Shown here: positions 58,216-64,000 of the stretch, in pieces | Numbering within the stretch: position 1 is the stretch's first letter | Layout of the letters: each line of letters opens with the position of its first letter | Origin: Cydia pomonella | Taxonomy: Eukaryota; Arthropoda; Insecta; Lepidoptera; Tortricidae | Direction of reading: 5' to 3' | DNA: 64,000 nt | Assembly (NCBI RefSeq): GCF_033807575.1 | Contig: NC_084707.1 | Coordinates: forward strand, 9,224,550 to 9,288,549 | Translations under genes and position numbers: made by a program | The notes under the pieces: generated by a model | What the model was told of the DNA's origin: nothing | Databases searched by the model: none | Seen by the model: only the letters and a program-made list of their open reading frames with translations

Positions 58216-61200
58216 ATGCGTTTGCGCAGGAAAGAGGGCGGTCGCGAGGAGGAGCCGACCAACGCGGCGGAAGCGGCACCGGGCCTGCGCACCGAGCACA
58301 CCTGCTGCTGCCTCGGCGTGTTGGTAGGCGTCTCGCTCATCGCCGGTAATTTTCTGCTTTTTCCAAATTGATAATCCTATAATGCGTGGACGTATTATAA
58401 ATAAGGCGTTATAGTTTGTCTTTCTACCATACATCTACGTTTTAAATAAAGTCCGTCTTGCCCTAACCGGAAATAAGGTCTGTGAGTAAACATTATTGAC
58501 ATTGCATAATTTGAAATAAACTTTATTTTTGGTTGGCCGAATAGACACTAAGAACATAATTTCACACTATTTGGAACAAATCTTAGTTCAATGCTATGAA
58601 ACAAAATTATTTCATTCAAATTATCATCAAGTATGATACAAAATTATTTCATTTCCGTATTGTTTGAAGAAAATCAGTGACACTAAAATACCTATGTATG
58701 ATAATTATAACTTAATATTGGCTTATTTTTATCCAGCCCTCGTAGCCGTGATCCTAATGAAAGATAATAACGTCGAAGTAACCGTCTTACGACAAGTACA
58801 TGTGGTGAGTTAACTTATTTTTACACGATTTTTCAGGCAAGCAAACTTTTTTATAAGGTAAGTCCGCTTAGCACCGTTGCATACAAATTTCTATGTAAGC
58901 GGGTTACCTTTTCTCTGCAGCTGACTGTACATCTCTTAGTACCTATCTTGGTATTAAGAAAGTGGGAAAAGTGGCATGCACTATCAGGTAATGAATAATA
59001 AAGAAATAGAAAGAGTCAGACCAAGCTAACTCTGCGGCGTTTTAATAGCACAGGCGCCTCTAGCGTCTAGAATCTAGATAAATAAGTAGTAAAGACCGTA
59101 CATGCAAAGAGAATTTGTTCTGTTCAGATTGATAAACTCATGATCATGAACGAAGAATTTTATTGGGGACGATTTCACGTTTTATTTATGGGGCGCGATA
59201 AAACGCCATTTTGTATCAATAATATAGGAACATACGCAGCATTAGGTACGTTTGTTCTACCAACATACTTACATTATTGGATGATTGTACATATTTATAT
59301 AGTTGCGTTATTTGCATTGCGTGAAATAGGGCATGCAAGAATTTATTATAACTTTATCTTGTAACTAGATCCTTATACATACAGTCAATATCGATTGACA
59401 GCATCGGCTTTAGACAGCAGAGAGACAAAGATTGAAAACTGCTATCAATTTGGCAGAATCCCATAAAGCAAAGCAGTAAAACTTAATTACATATTATAGT
59501 TGCCTGAAAATCATAACGATTTCTAATAAGAATGGTATTTAGGTATGTGTGTGATGTTTCAGCTCATGTCCCACGGTGAACGCACGCCCAGCGAACGTGA
59601 GTTGGCGATGCTGGGGACTCCGCCGCCGGACCACGTATTCGCGCCCTACGGTGCCGGTGCTATTACTAATGTAAGTACACTCAGAACTATGCCTTAATAC
59701 TATTGGGTAGGACCCTTCCTAGTGTAATCAGTCTAGTACCTATTTTTTCTTATATATATATAAGATACGTCCATAACTCAGGAACAAATATCTGTGATAA
59801 ACACATAAAAAAATGGCCATTCTAGATTTCGAACCCGGGACCTCCTGCTTCGTAGGCAGGGACACTACCGACTAGACTAGGAGGCCATTATGCTTGCAAT
59901 TAACTGTCCCTATACAGACGCTTCGCGCGTGCATGCACAAAAGCATATCAAAGCTATATTCTGGTATCGTGGGATTTTAATTCCATATCTGCACGATAGC
60001 TGCATGTTAGCGTCATAGCGAAAACCTAATTCAATTAAGACTTCGTGGGAATCACCGGAATAAAATTTGACAATAGATTTTTATGAGCGTAGTTCCTCGA
60101 TTTAGGAAAATTGGTTATCCGCCGGCCGTAACCAATCGCTGCCGTCATTCTAAACTTAATCGGGAATCGCGAGTTATTTGAATGTTTCTGATGCATTGGT
60201 GCTTTATCCCGTGGTGACGCTATGCCATTCAATCGGGACAAACGGCGAGCCGTCCTTGTGGTGACTGCTCTCAGTGCATTACAAATGCAGCTGATATAAT
60301 GTACACCCTGCAATTCTTTTACGGGATGTCAACAATTGGATCAAGTTTATAATACAACTGCGCTGCACGAGTGCGCGTGTTATAGCGGATATATATTAGG
60401 GATCTATTTAGTTTATATTTTGTTTAGTATTGGTAACTTATTGACCGAACAAAGCGCAGTCCTATGTTTTAGCTTGGTTAAAAATGCTTTCGTAAGTCCG
60501 GATGTTTTGCTCTAAAAGGTCTCATTTCTCAACTGTCCTCATTAGATTTTGTGAGAAGATTCGATAATTATATAGAGTTTTATCGAATCAGTTTTTTTTA
60601 ATGGCGGTGCTCCGTGAGGTTAAGCCATGTCTACAGGTCACAGAAACACTATTTAAGTTATTTAATAAATACCGCGGATGCTCCGGCTGTGGAATGAACT
60701 CCCTTCCGAGGTTTTCCCCAGGGTCTACAGTATGGGATTTTTCAAGAAAGGAGTGTACAGGTTTTAAAGCGTCGGCAATTCGCATGTAACACCTCTGGAG
60801 TTGCATAGCCTGAGGTGACTGCTTACCATCAGGCGGGCCGTATGCTTGTTTGCCACCGTCGTGGTATAAAAAAAAAGATATTCCGAACGATTCCAACGAA
60901 CGAGAATAAGGCTGGCATATTTTTTTAAGATAACACCCGATGCATCCGTAATTTTAGCCCGCATCTTTTGCAAGTATTGTAACTACCAGGAAGGGTCAAT
61001 GTGACGAGACAAAACGGGACAAATGAGTTTGTAACGAAGTGTCAACTTCCCGGTCCGGGAGGGACCTGGCGAAGGTCGTGAGGCTCCAAACGTGCTATTT
61101 ACAAAGATTATCTAAATTCACCGCCAGCGGAGAACCTGTGAACGTCCATAGTTCTAAAGAACCTAGAGATCAGGATATACTAGAGGCAAGCGCAGAGTCG

Positions 61201-63909
61201 AGACAAAATGTTTTGTGAATGATAGAACAGGAACGTGGTAGCTCAGAAGACGCAGATTACAGCCGACACTAATAATGATATATGACTTGTGGCTCCACGT
61301 GACAATATGTTAAAAATGTACGCATATACAAAATGATTTCAAGGTTTCGCGCACGATGATAGATGTTTTATTTCCGTTAATTTAGTTGACTATTAGCTAC
61401 TAGCCTTTACAGGTTCCGTTCCTGGTTCAGTATTATTAGTTATACAATCGCAGGAGCTTTTTCTTACCAAGTGTTTGATGTTCGTTTTAACGCGCATGTC
61501 TTAGAAATGATATTGTACCTAATCAAGTTGTGTATTTCTAGGAGGGCAAAATGTTGACTTACGAGATGGGCGCATTACTTAGGAAGAGATATAATGACTT
61601 CTTGGGACCTTATTATGAGCAAGGTAAGCAGAAATTAAAAGCTTTATGGAAAGGTGTTACTACAGTCAACCGCAATAATATGTTACACAACGAAGGCTGC
61701 CAAAATATCTGACACGATCATATTTGTAGAGCCATAAGAGCGTGTCACATATTTTTGCTGCCTTCGAAGAGTAACATATTATTGCAGGTGACTGTACATT
61801 TACTATTTTTGACCCATTTTACTCCGGTTAAGCTGAAATTATTCATACATAAATGTAAGTTTGTTCTCGTGACGATGCCAAGTTATTATGTCATAGAGCT
61901 GGTCTTATAAAGGAGTTGGAAAGAATTATGTAATGAACCTAAACCCAATAGATTATTGCGTCTAGATTTGATATAATTAATTTAAAAAAAAACATATTTT
62001 TTTAAGTAGTTCATACAATAAAAAAAAAAAACAAAGTCATAAAGTTTACTTTTCACTATAGAAACCAGCATCGTGATAGCGTCGAACACGAATCTAAGTA
62101 AGATGACAGCTCTCCTGATATCAGCGGGGTTGTGGCCGCCACCGCAGGAGCAAGTGTGGAACGACACTCTCAGCTGGCAGCCGGTGCCGTACAAATACCC
62201 ACCGAGGGATAAGGACTTTGTAAGTAGAAGCTAATCTTAGTCAATTTTACAGTATTTGTTAGTTTCATCTAGGTTTTCGATGCCTTTAGATCGAGGCTAC
62301 ATATATCCTTGCCATGTTTTGATCAGGCAACCTTAAGCTATCATGATATAAATTTTATAACCTATTTTTTTGTATATAAACAGGCAGGAAAAAGATGGAT
62401 GAAATTTGTTTAATTTATTGCCACCTTCAGCGCTGGCCTAAGTCTTGCCAGGAAATCAAGAGACAAACTTACGGTTTTAAGTTATTTCGGTATTTTAATC
62501 TCTTTCGACGGCATTTTTTTTGGGAAAAAGAATAGTTGTCAAAAAATGCTTATTTAAAGTCGAATTAAACGCATCCTTATCAGGATATCGACAGGCGACT
62601 TAGAGACACTTGTACTCATTGAAACATTGTCTTATATTACTACATGTCTCGTTGGAAAGAAGGATAGGTAGGTGAAGGACATTATAAGGCGGTCTCCTAG
62701 GTTAATAATAATATAAGTACAGATGTATGGAGAAGTTATGAATGAACACTTATCTTTGCAGCTTACTGTACGAGTACATTCGTAAAAATTAACCAGATCG
62801 CACACCTCGCGTTATTTTTCATCTACTTAAGCTCATTTTTGATTATGCATCGTTAGATGTAATAAAACATCAATATGTAACAATGAATTCTACCAGTCAG
62901 GTAATTAATTGTAACGGTTCCCACTTTTTTTCCACAGCTACTCTACGAAGAGAACTGTCCGAGATACACACAAGAAAAGGAGAGAATTTTAGACGCATAC
63001 ATAAAAGAGGGCTTGTTGCTGCCTTACAAAGACCTTTTCTACAAGATCGCGCAGATGACGAATATCAACTACAGCACGCCGCAAGACGCTTACTATTTAA
63101 ACAATTTGTTCCTAATACAGGTAAATAATTCAGAATGATTATGTTTTAATGCCACGCCAATTAAAATTAATTCGTCTTGTCTACGACAATGCAAAGCTCG
63201 ATACTTTAACAGCTATATGAAAGCTGGCGTGAATAAGTACACCGATAAGTGCTAGAAAGTGTGTAGGTACGTCAAAATCCTTATACATATACTGGGGTGG
63301 ACAGGTTTAAGGGCAGTGGTTTAATATAGCAGAAACTGGCTTAATGATACATGTTCCGTTTAGTAATTTAATTCAGACGTTGCGTTGCCTATCCCCTATC
63401 TCTTTGTCGATTGTCAAGAATCCCATTTGCATCTTTACGTTTGTTACGTACTTTACAATGGTGGTTAACCCTTTGAACGCTAAAGCGTTGGGCTAAGAGT
63501 TATGACGTAAACGCCATAAACAAAAACGTCACACGCCAAGGTCACGGGTGCAAGCGAGCTAATGTAAATCTTACTTGAAAGTGTGGGGGTTACTTTGACA
63601 GCTAACTTAGTGGGTCCTTTAGGTGTTCTTGGCGTTCAAAGAGTTAATATGGCTTGTTTAAGAATAACACATGCTAAATAGTTGGCATAGAACAGAATCT
63701 ACTGTATTTATAAGAATACATATTATACACAAGTAATAATAACAAGGGAAGACACTGTAATTGTAACGGACGTTATTCTTATTTCCAGGACGATATCAAA
63801 GTAGCGAACCCAAAATGGGCAAAACATGTGAAAAGAAAATTGATCGCAGCCGCGCATGTGGAGTACCAGATGATGTTTCACGACAATTTGTTGAAGAAAC
63901 TCAGTGGTG
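58216..63909 (+). CDS. membrane-anchored acid phosphatase homologue with degenerate active site (gene 2, runs off the right edge)
   Basis: Seven exons are visible: 58216-58345, 58737-58804, 59563-59670, 61542-61623, 62062-62219, 62938-63120 and 63789-63909. They give 283 residues, and the gene continues past 64000. The N-terminus is basic and charged (MRLRRKEGGREEE), then a hydrophobic segment (about residues 30-51, CCCLGVLVGVSLIAGALVAV followed by ILMK) that should act as a type II signal anchor. In place of RHGDRTP it has MSHGERTP (Ser69, His70, Glu72, Arg73). In place of RTTDYARTKM it has ASNTNLSKM, so the second phosphate-binding Arg is also gone (Leu141 in a gapless alignment). The rest keeps the fold: EGKMLTYEMGALLRKRYNDF, LSWQPVPYKYPP, EENCPRYTQEKERI, YYLNNLFLIQ. 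The His-Asp loop lies outside the window. It probably arose by tandem duplication and is predicted to be a weak or inactive phosphatase. Confidence 0.85.
59755..59888 (-). mobile_element. tRNA-related SINE
   Basis: The minus strand reads GGCCTCCTAGTCTAGTCGGT, AGTGTCCCTGCCTACGAAGC and CCCGGGTTCGAAATC (B-box position). It then passes into an AT-rich tail with a (TA)n run. It is a diverged relative of the pair in Atg4, inside intron 3 of phosphatase gene 2. Confidence 0.65.
60598..60880 (+). mobile_element. LINE 3' end fragment
   Basis: Broken translation gives LWNELPSEVFP-like and FFKKGVYRF-like segments, followed by GTCGGCAATTCGCATGTAAC, CTTACCATCAGGCGGGCCGT, TGCTTGTTTGCCACCGTCG and poly-A. 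It has the same 3' tail as 3671-3842. It lies in intron 3 of phosphatase gene 2. Confidence 0.65.
61661..61796. mobile_element. mariner-like MITE, TACAGTCAACCGCAATAATA ends
   Basis: The left arm TACAGTCAACCGCAATAATA, TGTTACACAACGAAGGCTGC pairs with the complement of GCTGCCTTCGAAGAGTAACA, TATTATTGCAGGTGACTGTA. The arms are about 56 bases and make up most of the 136-base element. It lies in intron 4 of phosphatase gene 2, the intron that gene 1 lacks. Confidence 0.8.
63465..63647. mobile_element. piggyBac-like MITE flanked by TTAA
   Basis: TTAACCCTTTGAACGCTAA at the left and TTGGCGTTCAAAGAGTTAA at the right are inverted ends that begin and end in the TTAA target of piggyBac elements, with CCCTTT at the tip as in that superfamily. 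It is 183 bases, non-coding, and lies in intron 6 of phosphatase gene 2. Confidence 0.75.
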
Positions 63910-64000
63910 GTAAGTTAAAACACGCTTAGTTTACGGGGACATTAGTCGAACTTAACGCTGGTCAGTTCGACTAATAACTCTTGCAGTAGAATAAGAGATA

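Noticed and set aside
1..64000. A new multi-gene defence or biosynthetic system
   Set aside because: Apart from the tandem phosphatases, the recognised genes are unrelated conserved single genes, and the remaining structure is transposon-derived.

Overview
Organism: this is nuclear DNA of an insect, almost certainly a moth or butterfly. The genes have many short exons with GT/AG introns, the non-coding DNA is AT-rich, and the repeats are of kinds I associate with Lepidoptera: a GGGTTCCGTA...CGAGTCCGACTCGCACTTGGCC dispersed family, RTE and CR1/Jockey-like LINE ends, tRNA-headed SINEs, and many foldback elements. No bacterial, viral, CRISPR or operon signal was seen. Exon borders below were set by hand from splice consensus, reading phase and family similarity. 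Layout: 1-12.1 kb is mostly repeats, with at most a doubtful 3' exon at the left edge. A decayed Tc1-type transposon lies at 12119-13412. An 11-exon NHLRC2 gene (minus, 13739-23811) stands head to head with a 9-exon Atg4 autophagy protease gene (plus, 24330-29245), with 518 bases between their start codons. A two-exon PPM1L-type membrane protein phosphatase gene (minus, 33760-35474) is followed by the 3' end of an unrecognised membrane protein gene (minus, 37844-38818) and by the last five exons of a DOCK-family Rho GEF gene (minus, 39256-42739). The rest of the DOCK gene was not found. From 48.8 kb onward there are two tandem plus-strand histidine acid phosphatase genes: a complete secreted one (48842-55184) and one that runs off the right edge (58216-63909 and beyond). 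How the genes relate: NHLRC2, Atg4, PPM1L and DOCK are conserved housekeeping or signalling genes with no known shared pathway. The one real local family is the acid phosphatase pair. They share exon lengths of 108, 240, 183 and 121 bases. The second copy has lost two active-site arginines and has swapped the signal peptide for a predicted membrane anchor, so it looks like a membrane-tethered pseudophosphatase. That is the most interesting biology here. The second theme is repeat structure: nested and foldback elements sit in nearly every long intron, including a tandem duplication inside NHLRC2 whose two copies give the filled and empty versions of one small-transposon insertion site. I found no evidence for an unknown multi-gene system.
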